Below, piece by piece: positions 35,325 to 44,726 of a DNA stretch of 64,000 nt. The position numbers were made by a program, and so were the translations under genes. Positions within the stretch are counted from its first letter, which is position 1, and every line of letters begins with the position of its first letter. The notes below the pieces were generated by a model. That model worked only from the letters and a program-made list of their open reading frames with translations, searched no databases and was not told the DNA's origin. Source of the stretch: Ga0077555 sp963741565 (GTDB taxonomy: Bacteria; Pseudomonadota; Alphaproteobacteria; Rhizobiales; Hyphomicrobiaceae); the NCBI GenBank assembly GCA_963741565.1, contig CAVUIK010000017.1:310001-374000 (forward strand), given 5' to 3'.

Positions 35325-36853
35325 ATGACGACCCCCAGACGGCACACCACACGTACGCTCGGCGTTAGCAGTCTCGTGACACTCGCGCTTTCGGCATCGA
35401 CGGCGCTGGCGCAGAACGTCACCGGCTGCGGGACGGCGGGACGAGTTCCCGTGTTCAACGGGCCATCATCGTCAGGCAATTCCGTGCTGTTTCAAAGCGG
35501 CCCGCAGATCGGCCTCGGCACCACGGCGCCGCTCGACTTTATGAGTGTAAGTTTCAACAACACCAGCGGCACCAAACCGGCTTTGCGCTGCAGAACACGG
35601 CGGCCACCGGTTATTCCGGTGCGCTGATGTATCGACCACACCGGCGCGCTCGGCGTGTTCCAGGGCTTCAACAACAACACCAAGGAATACCGCATCAACA
35701 ACATCGCGGCGGGCGGCACGATCAATTTCCTGCAGGGCGCCAATTCGCGGTTCGATGTAGACAGCAACGGCAATGTCAATATGCGACTGGCAAACTACTT
35801 GAACGTTGTCGGCGACATCTACGGTAGCAAAAACATTTTTATGCCGACGGGCAACTGCCGGAAGCCTCTTCTTTGGCGGGAGGACGGATCAAGGCCGAGA
35901 ACGGCCTCAGGTTGTTTTCGCTAGATTCGGCGGGCGGTGGGTTTTTCGACGTCAGGGCATCGACTCCTACAAATGGCATGAGGTTCCGGGTTGATACCAT
36001 AAATGGCGCCGCCGATAGAATGGCGATTAATGCCAACGGCAATGTTGGCATCGGCACCACCACGCCGGTCCTGTCGAAGGTCCAAATCTCTGGCATCAGC
36101 ACGGCGCCTACCACACTTGGCTTTCATTCTCTCGCAAATCGCGGTTCGTATTTAACGTCAATACGAGGAACTCAGTTCCTATTCCACTGGAGGGCTGTAC
36201 TCCAACAGTCATATCGCGGCTACCGAATACTATGCCTTTTCTGACGAACGCACCAAGAGCATCGACGGGCGCTCGGATTCGGCGCGTGATCTGGCGACCT
36301 TGGCCGGCATCGAAGTCACCGACTACACGTATCGCGATATCATCGGCAAAGGCACGGGCAAGCAGAAGAAAGTCATCGCGCAACAGGTTGAGACCGTGTT
36401 CCCGCAGGCTGTGAAACGCAGCGCCGACGCCCTGCCCGACATCTACAAGCCGGCGGACTTCAAAGACGGCTGGGTGCATCTCGCAACCGATCTGAAGGTC
36501 GGCGATCGCGTGCAGCTGATCGACGGCAGCAAGACGGACACGCACGAGGTGCTCGAAGTCGCCGACGGAAAATTCCGCACCGAGTTCAAGCCGACGGCGA
36601 CGGCGTGTTCGTCTACGGCCGCGAGGTGAATGATTTCCGCACTGTCGACTACGACGCCATCGCCATGCTCAACGTCTCGGCGACGCAGGAACTGCATCGC
36701 CTCGTGCAATCGCAGGCGGCGGAAATCGCGGCCTTGAAGCAACAGACCGCGCGGATCGCGGAGCTGGAGCAGAAGATGGCGCAGATCCTCGCCGCGGCAC
36801 AGGGCGCGCCGTCCGTCACCAAAGCGAGCTTCGCTCTGGCTCCAGGGCGTTGA
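35325..36853 (+). pseudogene. Tail-fibre-like protein with peptidase S74 chaperone domain, several frameshifts
   Basis: Fragments in different frames join into one protein. There is a signal peptide (to about residue 29, ALA before Gln), repeats of the tail-fibre type (IGLGTTAPLDF and NVGIGTTTP), then an S74 intramolecular chaperone domain with the SDERTK catalytic motif (about 36240) and VIAQQVETVFPQAVKR, and a C-terminal coiled coil (SQAAEIAALKQQTARIAELE). Frame changes fall near 35578, 35640, 35855-35872, 36170 and 36602. S74 domains trimerise and then cut themselves from fibres. Follows the SGNH gene by 44 bp. Real decay or sequence errors; see hisS. Confidence 0.75.
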
Positions 36854-36958
36854 CAGCGGGGTGCGGGATGTCTGGGGCCGCCGTTCGCGGTGGCCCCGGG
36901 GCCAACCGCCCGAACGACCGCGACACACTCTTTCCGGCCTACGGGCCAATCTTTTCGT

Positions 36959-37095
36959 GTCATCCCGGCATTTTTTGCCGGGATCCATCGTGCCGGAGGC
37001 GCGTCAGTGACTGAAGGCCGGTGGCGCGCCGGCGACACCCCTCACGCGCCGAACCCAGCGGAGGGATGGGTCCCGGGGACAAGCCCCGGGATGAC
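36959..37095. repeat. MITE-like intergenic repeat with GTCATCCCGG ends
   Basis: GTCATCCCGG at 36959-36968 is mirrored by CCGGGATGAC at 37086-37095, framing 137 bp. Inside the left end, ATCCCGGCA and TGCCGGGAT form a hairpin around five T bases (36962-36984), and the right end folds as TCCCGGGG...CCCCGGGA. Such short, GC-rich, hairpin-ended units are common between genes of Bradyrhizobium relatives. It fills much of the 378-bp gap after the S74 gene; I see no gene in that gap. Confidence 0.6.
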
Positions 37096-37142
37096 GATGT
37101 TTGGTGAATTCGATGCGACCCCAATACTGCAGACCCGATACT

Positions 37143-37182
37143 GAATTGAGAGTCTCGAGCTCACGCTCGAGGCTCTCAATTC
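37143..37182. terminator. Long hairpin downstream of hisG
   Basis: GAATTGAGAGTCTCGAGC (37143-37160) pairs with GCTCGAGGCTCTCAATTC (37165-37182), 18 bp with one G-T pair and a TCAC loop. It lies 50 bp beyond the hisG stop on the minus strand. T tracts are weak on both sides, so it may end transcription or protect mRNA 3' ends. Confidence 0.6.
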
Positions 37183-37231
37183 GTTTCGGATCACCTTGAC
37201 AGGGCCGAGATCGCGGCGACGCGTCGCGTGA

Positions 37232-37948
37232 TCAAGCGGCGCCGAGGCGCCGGAGTACGTCGGCTTTGAGCGCGGTGAGCCCGGACGTCCAGGTGGCGCG
37301 GCGGCTGGCGACGAGGTTCGCCTCCGACCGCAGAATGACGCCGTCGTCGATCACTTTCAGGCCATTGGCCTTCAACGTCGAGCCGGTCGAGGTGATGTCG
37401 ACGATCAACTCGGCGCTGCCGGCCGCGGGCGCGCCTTCGGTGGCGCCGAGGCTCTGCACGATCCGGTACATGGTGACCGGTTCGCCCGCGCGCGCTGCGC
37501 CGCCAAAGCGATGGCCGCCAAAAAATCGCCGCGTGATGTTTGTGTATTTGGTTGCGACCCGCATCCGCGTGCCGTGACGGCGGCGATAGAGGACGGCGGC
37601 TTCCTCGAGGTCGGCCATCGTCGCGACGTCGATCCAGAAATCGGGCACCGCGACGACCACATCGGCATGGCCGAAGCCGAGCTTGCGCAGTATCTCGACG
37701 TCGCTCTCGGCATCCGGCAACGTCTCACGAATGAGGTCTTCGCCGGTGACGCCGAGATGCGCCTCGCCGTTGCGCAACAGGTCCGGGATTTCCGACGACG
37801 CCACGAACAGGATTTCGACGCCGGCAAGGCCCTTCAGCTCGCCGCGATAGCCGCGTTCGTGACCGGTCTTGGCGAGCACCATGCCACCCTTGGCGAACAG
37901 TGCCGCAGTGTCGTCTTTGAGGCGGCCTTTCGAGGGCACCGCCAGCAT
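37232..37948 (-). CDS. hisG: ATP phosphoribosyltransferase, short form
   Basis: A 238-residue HisG(S). It begins LAVPSKGRLKDDTAALFAKG; GVTGEDLIRE and the PRPP-binding loop region ELIVDITSTGSTLKANGLKV are diagnostic. It lacks the C-terminal regulatory domain of long HisG and therefore needs HisZ, encoded 18 bp upstream. It catalyses the first step of histidine synthesis. The start is at ATG 37948; no better in-frame start lies upstream before a stop. Confidence 0.95.
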   Translation of the reverse strand: MLAVPSKGRLKDDTAALFAKGGMVLAKTGHERGYRGELKGLAGVEILFVASSEIPDLLRNGEAHLGVTGEDLIRETLPDAESDVEILRKLGFGHADVVVAVPDFWIDVATMADLEEAAVLYRRRHGTRMRVATKYTNITRRFFGGHRFGGAARAGEPVTMYRIVQSLGATEGAPAAGSAELIVDITSTGSTLKANGLKVIDDGVILRSEANLVASRRATWTSGLTALKADVLRRLGAA

Positions 37949-37966
37949 CAGCGTCTCGACTCTCGG

Positions 37967-39172
37967 TCATGGCCGCCCTCCGCGAACCGCCAGCAACAGG
38001 CGCTCGGTGTGCAGGGCTGCGCCGACGGCGGGAACCGACTGCGTGCCGCTGATCGCGTGTACGAGCGTATCGTAGCGCCCGCCCCCGCCCATCGGCGTCG
38101 CGTCATCGAGCACCGGCGACAGCACCTCGAACACGAAGCCGGTGTAATATTCGAACGCCCGGCCAAAGCCGGCCGCGAACGTCGCCTGCGTCAGATCGAT
38201 GCCTTCCTCCCCCGCCATCGTCAGCCGGGTCTCGAAGGCGCGGATCGCTGTCTCGATGTCAATACCGCTGCCCATGAGACAGGCCCGAATCTGGCCCGCG
38301 GCCTGATCGGCGGGGCATGACAGCTTCAAATAGGCCTCAAGCAGATCGGCAGCCCGGCGATCGAGCGGCGGCGCCGCCAGATCCTTCGCCAGATCGGCGA
38401 GCTGGGTCGCGACCTCGCCCAGCGTCCGGGTGCCGGCGATGGTCAACCCCTTGGCCTCGAGATGCTGCTCGAGTGCCGCGACCCCGCCCGGCCCGCCGGC
38501 AATCGCAATCGCCTCGCGCAGCTCCGCCGTTTGCCCGCCGCCCACCTGACCGGGCCCGACCAGGCGGGCAAGCTGGCTGCGAAAGGCCTCGGTGCGCCAG
38601 AAATGATGCGCCAGCCGCGCCCGCCAGCGCTCGGGCATATCGATCGCCGCGAGCAGCGCATTGAAGACGCCGAGATCGCCAATTCGCAGGCGGAACGCGC
38701 GCAGCCCTGACGCCCTGACAGACGCCACCGTCAATGCCAGGATCTCGACCTCGGCCTTGACCGGATCGTCGGCGCAGAAGGATTCAATGCCCGCCTGCCG
38801 GAACTCGCGCGGGCGGGCAATGTCGCCGCCCTGCGGCTGATAGCGGAACACGACCCCGTTGTAGGCGAAGCGGGCCGCGGCCCGGTCGCGACCATAGCGC
38901 GCGAGATAGAGGCGGCAGGCGGGGATCGTGAGATCGGGGCGCAGGCACAGCTCGGAGCCGTTCGGGTCGGTGAAGACATAGGTGCGCGCACGCAGTTCCT
39001 CGCCGATCAGATCGAGGAACACGTCGGCGGGCTGAATCACCGGCGGCGCGATCGGCTCGAAACCGGCTCGCGCGAAGATTGCCATGATGATCGTTGCCTG
39101 CCGGTCGAGGGCCTCGATCCAGCGCGCGGACACCGGCAATTCGGCTGGGGGAATGCGCGGCGCCAAGCTCAA
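37967..39172 (-). CDS. hisZ: ATP phosphoribosyltransferase regulatory subunit
   Basis: A 401-residue HisRS-like protein without synthetase activity. LCLRPDLTIPACRLYLARYG, FRQAGIESFCADDPVKAEVE and FYTGFVFEV-type sequence (FEYYTGFVFEV) with GGGGRYDTL match HisZ. It activates short HisG. The start is a TTG at 39172 overlapping the hisS stop (TTGA), giving LAPRIPPAELP. Part of a hisS-hisZ-hisG cluster on the minus strand. Confidence 0.93.
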   Translation of the reverse strand: MSLAPRIPPAELPVSARWIEALDRQATIIMAIFARAGFEPIAPPVIQPADVFLDLIGEELRARTYVFTDPNGSELCLRPDLTIPACRLYLARYGRDRAAARFAYNGVVFRYQPQGGDIARPREFRQAGIESFCADDPVKAEVEILALTVASVRASGLRAFRLRIGDLGVFNALLAAIDMPERWRARLAHHFWRTEAFRSQLARLVGPGQVGGGQTAELREAIAIAGGPGGVAALEQHLEAKGLTIAGTRTLGEVATQLADLAKDLAAPPLDRRAADLLEAYLKLSCPADQAAGQIRACLMGSGIDIETAIRAFETRLTMAGEEGIDLTQATFAAGFGRAFEYYTGFVFEVLSPVLDDATPMGGGGRYDTLVHAISGTQSVPAVGAALHTERLLLAVRGGRP

Positions 39173-40702
39173 CCTCCGTGGCGGGCGAGAATGTCACGCA
39201 CCGCGGCGACGAGGCCGCCTTCGGGCACCGACATCTGGGCGGGACGGGCGGACTTCCACTCCGCGTTGTCCTTGATGGCAGCGGCGGCCTTGGCGCCTTC
39301 GATCAGGTCCTTGATCTGGACCTCGCCCTTGGCGCGCTCGTCGGAGCCCTGAATGATGACGCAGGGCGCGCCGCGCTTGTCGGCGTATTTCATCTGCGCC
39401 TTCATGCCGGACGTGCCGAGATACATTTCGGCGCGGATGTCGGCGGCGCGCAGGTCATGCGCCATCTTCTGGTAGCGCGGCAGCTCAGCCTTATCCATGA
39501 CGAGCACAACGACGGGGCCAAGCGTTTGCGCGGCGCCCTTGTTGACGATCGCGAGGGCCGACTGCAGCCGCGACAGGCCGAGCGAGAAGCCGGTCGCGGG
39601 AACGCGCTGGCCGGTGAAGCGGGCGACCAGATCGTCATAGCGCCCGCCGCCGCCGACCGAGCCGAAGCGGACGGTCTGGCCGTCCTCGTTCTTGACCTCG
39701 AAGGTCAATTCGGCCTCGAAGACAGGGCCGGTGTAGTAGTCGAGGCCGCGCACGACGGAGGGGTCGAAGGCGATGCGCTCGGCGCCGTAGCCGGCGGCGC
39801 GGACGCAGTGCTTCGATCTGCGGCCAGCTCGGCGCAGGCCGTCGCTGGCGCGGGCACTTGCTGGCAGACGAGCGGCGCGACCTTGCCGATCAGATCGCCG
39901 CCGACTGCCGTCGAGGCTTCGAGGAATCCGCACGATCGGTCGTCGATCGCGCCGGCCTCGAGGTTGGCGCCCGCGGTGAAATCGCCGCTCTCGTCCTTGC
40001 GGCCTTTGCCGAGCAGCAGCGCGCACGCCGCCGGCTGCCGAACTTGTCGTACTTGTCCATGGCGCGCAGCACGGTCAGGCGCCGCTGCGCATCGGCATCG
40101 ACTGGTCGGGTCGATGCCGACAGTTCCAACAGGCCGTCGAGCACCTTGCGATTGTTCAACCTGATCTTGAACTGGTCCTTCGGAATGCCGAGGGCGGCGA
40201 TCACATCGGCCATCAGCATGCAGGCTTCGGCGTCGGCGGCGACGTTCTCGGTGCCGACGGTATCGGCGTCGCATTGCATGAACTGGCGGAAGCGGCCAGG
40301 GCCCGGCTTCTCGTTGCGCCAGACCGGGCCCATCGTGTAGCGGCGATAGGGGGTCGGCAGCGATTGCTTGTGCTCGGCGACGTAGCGGGCAAGCGGCGCG
40401 GTCATGTCATAGCGCAGCGACATCCAGGTCTCGTCTTCATCTTGCAGCGAGAACACGCCGGCGTTGGGCCGGTCCTGATCGGGCAGGAACTTGCCGAGGG
40501 CGTCGGTGTACTCGAAGGCGGGCGTCTCCAGCGGCTCATAGCCATAGCGCTCGTAGACCTCGCGGATGGTGGCGAGCATCCGGGTGGTGGCGCGCAGGTC
40601 TTCGCCCGCCAGGTCCTGGAAGCCCTTCGGGAGGCGGGCGTCTGGCCGGTTGGTGCCTTTCGGCGTGGCGGCAACGGCCTTGGCGTCTGGCGCCTTCGAC
40701 AT
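39169..40702 (-). pseudogene. hisS: Histidyl-tRNA synthetase, reading frame broken at two places
   Basis: All parts of class II HisRS are present. N-terminal: RLPKGFQDLAGEDLRAT and FRQFMQCDADTVGTENVAADAE. Middle, in a second frame: LLLGKGRKDESGDFTAGANL. C-terminal, in a third frame: AAGYGAERIAFDPSVVRGLDYYTGPV, GGGGRYDDL and an anticodon-binding domain. Frames change near 40030-40050 and 39795-39850. The enzyme charges tRNA-His and is normally essential, so either another copy exists or these are base-call indels. Start is taken at ATG 40702 (MSKAPDAK); an ATG-rich extension reaches 40729. Confidence 0.88.
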
Positions 40703-40854
40703 CGGGCGGATTTCCTTCATTTGCGCCAAACCCTTGGGTCCGCGCTCGGTCGCGATCGGTTGGCGTGCTTATAGACCAGGGTGTCGCGCCAGCAAACCAG
40801 AAGGACTCCAGGCTTTGCCCAAGCCGTCAGACGCGGCGCCACCATCCAATGCCG

Positions 40855-41160
40855 TTATGGCTTGCAGGGGATCGCCACGGCCTCACAGGCGATGCGCCGG
40901 CCGGCCGGTTTGCAGCTGACAACCGCCTCCCGCGCCGGCGACCACCGTGCATACTCCGGCCCCAGGGCTTTCTTGGCCTTTACCTTGTTGACCCAGGCTG
41001 ATCGAGCCCGGCTTCGTGCCACACGCTCCAGCACTGCCGGGGCGCCAGCGGCCTTGACCAGCTTTGGCCCGCAATCCTGCGCAACGGCCGGCGGCGCGTC
41101 TGCCAGCAGCAGCATCGCCGCAGTCGCGAACGCCATCCCCTTCACGATTGCAGGCTGCAT
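40855..41160 (-). CDS. Small secreted four-cysteine protein (tandem copy 1)
   Basis: A 101-residue protein with a signal peptide (about 1-27, ending AVA before Gln). The mature part has four cysteines at 30, 83, 92 and 99. The segment ARSAWVNKVKAKKALGPEYARW is shared with the neighbouring gene at 41261-41578, and the C-terminal IPCKP matches its TPCMQ. It is probably periplasmic with two disulfides. Function unknown; similar small proteins are common in Bradyrhizobium relatives. Confidence 0.7.
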   Translation of the reverse strand: MQPAIVKGMAFATAAMLLLADAPPAVAQDCGPKLVKAAGAPAVLERVARSRARSAWVNKVKAKKALGPEYARWSPAREAVVSCKPAGRRIACEAVAIPCKP

Positions 41161-41260
41161 CAGACCTCCGGAATTCCTTGCGGCAAATTATGCGTCGACA
41201 ACGAGAACGCGATGACCCAGCGCGATCGGTCGTTCACGGCCGCGCGCCCGGTCGCGGCCT

Positions 41261-41578
41261 TTACTGCATGCACGGTGTTCCCACAAAAATGCAATAGACC
41301 ACGTCATCGTTGCGGATGCAGCGTTCTTCGATGTCCTGCGCCGCTGCCCAAGCCGCATACTTCGGACCAAGTGCCGGCAGCGCACGAACTTTGGCCCGCC
41401 AGGCTGCCCGGGCCTTGGCGCGGGCCAAGGTGTCGAACCGCGACGGTTCGCCCCGTGCGCGGACAGGCTCCATGCCGCAGACTGCTGCCGCGGTCTTTGG
41501 CGCCGATGACACCAATACCGCCCCGGCCAATGCCAAGCCGGCGACCCATTGCCGCCAACTGATTGCGCCATGCACCAT
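41261..41578 (-). CDS. Small secreted four-cysteine protein (tandem copy 2)
   Basis: A 105-residue protein with a signal peptide (hydrophobic WVAGLALAGAVLVSSA, then TAAA). Cysteines are at 34, 87, 96 and 103, giving exactly the same spacing as the neighbour: 53, 9 and 7 residues. ARAAWRAKVRALPALGPKYA parallels the other copy. ATG at 41578 has GGAGG upstream; a longer frame reaches 41632. It lies 100 bp upstream of copy 1 on the minus strand. Function unknown. Confidence 0.7.
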   Translation of the reverse strand: MVHGAISWRQWVAGLALAGAVLVSSAPKTAAAVCGMEPVRARGEPSRFDTLARAKARAAWRAKVRALPALGPKYAAWAAAQDIEERCIRNDDVVYCIFVGTPCMQ

Positions 41579-41707
41579 TCTGATTGGCCTCCGTCTCGAA
41601 AATCCTTGATCGAGGCTATAACTCGATTCCATTGGTCATGTACCGAAATGGGTGCACAGAGCTATCCGCCGTTGCCGACCAAGCCAACTTTGAGAGAGAC
41701 CCACATC

Positions 41708-42397
41708 ATGGACAAGATCCCCGAACCCACCCTTGACGTCCGATCTGCGGTGACCGGGCGCAAATCGGTTCGCGGATTCAAGGCCGATCCGGTGCCACAC
41801 GCCTTGATTTTGCGCATTCTCGATGACGCGGCGCGCGCGCCCAGCGGCACCAACACGCAGCCGTGGCGGGTCCGCGCCGTCACCGGCGCCGCGAAGGACC
41901 GCCTTACGCGCGAGGTCAGCGCAGCAGCGGCCAAAGGACCCAAAACCGACGAATACCGCTATAGCCCCGATCCGCTCCCCGAGCCATATCTATCACGGCG
42001 GCGCAAGGTCGGCTTCGAGCTCTATGGCATCGCCGGGATCGCTCGCAATGATATGGAGGGCCGCGCCCGCCAGGCGCTCAAGAACTACACGTTTTTCGGA
42101 GCCCCGGTCGGCCTCTTCTTCACGATGGACCGGCGGCTGGAATATGGCTCATGGCTCGATCTCGGCATGTTCATGCAAAACGTCATGGTGCTGGCGCGCG
42201 GCTACGGCCTCGAGACGTGCCCGCAGGCGGCCTGGGTCTACTTCGGATCGGCCGTGCACAAGGCGTTGCCGCTTCCCGACGACGAGATCCTGATCTCGGG
42301 CATGGCGCTCGGCTATCCCGATTGGGATGTCGTCGAGAACAAGCTCGTCACGGAGCGGGTGCCCGCCGCTGAGTTTACAACTTTTCTCGAGACCTGA
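41708..42397 (+). CDS. Nitroreductase family protein
   Basis: A 229-residue flavoprotein. The FMN-binding start is GRKSVRGFKADPVP, then ARAPSGTNTQPWRVRAVTG, GSWLDLGMFMQNVMVLARGYGLETCPQAAWV, and the final ALGYPDWDVVENKL. These are the usual landmarks of NAD(P)H-dependent nitroreductases, acting on nitroaromatics, quinones or other electron acceptors. GAGAGAG precedes ATG 41708. It is followed by an MFS gene 46 bp downstream. Confidence 0.9.
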   Translation: MDKIPEPTLDVRSAVTGRKSVRGFKADPVPHALILRILDDAARAPSGTNTQPWRVRAVTGAAKDRLTREVSAAAAKGPKTDEYRYSPDPLPEPYLSRRRKVGFELYGIAGIARNDMEGRARQALKNYTFFGAPVGLFFTMDRRLEYGSWLDLGMFMQNVMVLARGYGLETCPQAAWVYFGSAVHKALPLPDDEILISGMALGYPDWDVVENKLVTERVPAAEFTTFLET

Positions 42398-42443
42398 GCG
42401 CGCTGGCGTTCGCAACCGGCCCATCCCGCCGCCAGGAGACGCC

Positions 42444-43757
42444 TTGAGCGCCACAAGCCCGCAACCCGCCGACGCACCGCCTGCCGACGCCAGCCGCGGC
42501 TTTCTTATCGTCCTGGTCGCATTGACATTCGTGATGAATACGGTCGGCCGCGGAGTCACTGAAACGTTCGCCGTGTTTCTGCTGCCAGTCCAGAAGATGC
42601 TTGGCGCCACACGCCCGGAGATGACCGCCACCTATTCGATCTACATGCTCGCCTACGGCTTTTCGGCGCCATTCGCGGGTCAGCTGATCGACCGTCTCGG
42701 CGCCCGCGTCACCTATGGCTTTGGTCTGCTGGCGCTCGGCGCGGGGTATGCGCTTGCCGGCGAGGTGACGGCGATCTGGCAGTATTACATTTGCGTCGGT
42801 CTGCTCGGCGGCCTTGGTTCGGCAACGCTTGGCATGGTGGTCGCCTCGAGCCTGATCTCGCGCTGGTTCACGACGCGGATCGGATCGGTGATGTCACTCC
42901 CCTACGCCGCGATCGGCGCGGGCATGTTGCTGTTCCCGCCGGCCACGCAGCTATTGATCGACGCATCCGGTCCACGCCAGGCGCATCGAGTTCTCGGGCT
43001 TGCCGTACTCGCGCTGATTCCGCTGCTGATGGTCTTGCCGCTCGGCCGGATGTCGCAAGGCTCGCAGACCTGGCGCCTGCAGCGGGAGCGGCAGACGGCA
43101 ACCGCCAGCGGGCCGTGGACGGTCTCGGCCGCGCTCAGGACCGGAGCATTCTGGGGGCTGTTCATGGCCTATTTCTGGACCTCGGTCGCCGCTTACAGCG
43201 TGCTGCCGCAGTCGGTCGCCTATCTGATCGAGCAAGGATTCGACCCGCTGTTTGCGGCCAGCGCTTTCGGCATGGCGGGGGCGCTGTCGGCGGTTGGCAT
43301 CGTGGTAATCGGCTGGATGTCGGACCGGTTCGGCCGGTTGGGAACGGTGACGCTGTCCTACATCTCATCGATCATCGGCACATCGTCGCTGATCGCGGTG
43401 GCCGTCATGCCGTCGCTGATCTTCGTCTACGGGTTCGTGATTTTCTTTGGGCTTATGCAGGGCGCGCGTGGCCCGATCATCGTGGCGCTGATCTCAATTC
43501 TGTTCCGGGGCGGGGCCGTGGGCAGCATTTTCGGCACTCTGTCGCTGGCGCTCGGCATCGGGGCAGGGGCCGGTTCCCTGCTATCGGGTTACCTGCACGA
43601 GATCACCGGCGCCTACCACGCCTCGTTCGCGTTGGGCGCGTTCGGCTCGGCGATGGGACTCGCGATGTTTTGGCTGGTCCCGAGCGTGCGGCGCGAGCAG
43701 ATCCAGGCGCGCCCCACCGAAGGGCAAAGCCGACAGCCGACCGGCCCGATCACCTGA
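42444..43757 (+). CDS. MFS transporter
   Basis: A 437-residue, 12-helix carrier. The TTG at 42444 has CAGGAGAC just upstream and starts a short polar leader (SATSPQPADAPP) before helix 1. QLIDRLGARVTYG follows helix 2 and WMSDRFGRLGTV the seventh region, both motif A-like. It resembles the monocarboxylate/oxalate-formate group. It lies on the same strand as the nitroreductase and may export or import a related compound; the substrate is unknown. Confidence 0.87.
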   Translation: MSATSPQPADAPPADASRGFLIVLVALTFVMNTVGRGVTETFAVFLLPVQKMLGATRPEMTATYSIYMLAYGFSAPFAGQLIDRLGARVTYGFGLLALGAGYALAGEVTAIWQYYICVGLLGGLGSATLGMVVASSLISRWFTTRIGSVMSLPYAAIGAGMLLFPPATQLLIDASGPRQAHRVLGLAVLALIPLLMVLPLGRMSQGSQTWRLQRERQTATASGPWTVSAALRTGAFWGLFMAYFWTSVAAYSVLPQSVAYLIEQGFDPLFAASAFGMAGALSAVGIVVIGWMSDRFGRLGTVTLSYISSIIGTSSLIAVAVMPSLIFVYGFVIFFGLMQGARGPIIVALISILFRGGAVGSIFGTLSLALGIGAGAGSLLSGYLHEITGAYHASFALGAFGSAMGLAMFWLVPSVRREQIQARPTEGQSRQPTGPIT

Positions 43758-43784
43758 GGGCCGGTCGCTGGCGGTCACGGATGC

Positions 43785-44594
43785 TCACCGGGCCATCAGC
43801 AGCGGCAACGGACTGTGCGTGAGCAAGTGGCTGGTGGCGCCGCCAAAGATCATCTGGCGCAAGCGGCTCTGGGTGTAGGCACCCTTGACGATCAGATCGG
43901 CGCCAAGCTTCTGGGCTTCCGAAATCAGCACCTCGCCCGGCTTGCGACCGCCATTGCCGATCGACATCTCTCGGGCATTGACGCCGTTGGCGGCGAGCCA
44001 GTCCCGCGCTTGCTCGCCGCTGGGCCCGGGCACCGTCAGGCCGTCGATGCTCAAGACCGTCACACTCTTGGCCTGCCGCAGAACCGGCATTGCCGATGCC
44101 GTCGCGCGCGCCTGTTCGGTGCTGCAGTTCCAGGAGACCACGACGTTCTCGCCCATCACGCTCGGCGCCTTGGGGGGCGCTACAAGGACGGCTTGGCCGC
44201 TCTCGAACAGCGCGCTTTCAAGCGTCGTCATGCGCGGGCCACCACCACCCGCCGTCGGGCGCCCGAGGACGACGATGTCATAGACGCGCGCAAGGCCGCC
44301 GAGGGCGGAGTCGTCGATCGACGGCCCTCCACGCCAGCGGTGCTTGATGCCGTCGCATGCCGCCATGTGGCGCTCGAACTCGGCCCTCGCCTTGCCGACG
44401 AACTCGGCATCGTTCCAATCGGCCGGTGGGAATGTGACCGCAACGATCGGATCGGGTGCAACAATCTCGACGTGAATCGGGCGCAACGCCACGCCTTCGG
44501 TGGCGCCGCCGACGCGCCGCGCCAGCAACTCGGCGCACTTCAGCACCGAGATCATAATCTCACTTTGATCAGTGGGAACGAGGATCGACTTCAT
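43785..44594 (-). CDS. Universal stress protein (tandem USP domains)
   Basis: A 269-residue protein. The first USP unit starts MKSILVPTDQSE. The second ends with the clear signature GADLIVKGAYTQSRLRQMIFGGATSHLLTHSPLPLLMAR, where Gly spacing fits ATP-binding USPs. The first half also has IVVLGRPTAGGGG. Probably a cytoplasmic stress-response protein. It is convergent with the MFS gene and lies 132 bp downstream of the M81 peptidase gene on the same strand. Confidence 0.85.
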   Translation of the reverse strand: MKSILVPTDQSEIMISVLKCAELLARRVGGATEGVALRPIHVEIVAPDPIVAVTFPPADWNDAEFVGKARAEFERHMAACDGIKHRWRGGPSIDDSALGGLARVYDIVVLGRPTAGGGGPRMTTLESALFESGQAVLVAPPKAPSVMGENVVVSWNCSTEQARATASAMPVLRQAKSVTVLSIDGLTVPGPSGEQARDWLAANGVNAREMSIGNGGRKPGEVLISEAQKLGADLIVKGAYTQSRLRQMIFGGATSHLLTHSPLPLLMAR

Positions 44595-44726
44595 GGCCTA
44601 CCTCCAAGAAACGGACAGTCGTGTGGAGCCATTCCGGCTTCTCACGCAACGAACCTAACATGATTTGTAGAAGTCGGCTGCAGAACAGTGAGCGCAATTG
44701 AAGATTAACCGTAGCGGCTCCAGCGC

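Noticed and set aside
33865..35352. A 495-codon open frame antisense to the SGNH hydrolase gene
   Set aside because: It is Arg/Gly-rich with no recognisable motif and mirrors the codon bias of the well-supported plus-strand gene.
35325..36853. Prophage fragment
   Set aside because: The S74/tail-fibre similarity is the only phage-like feature. No integrase, terminase, capsid or attachment repeat is seen, and the gene has a secretion signal peptide.
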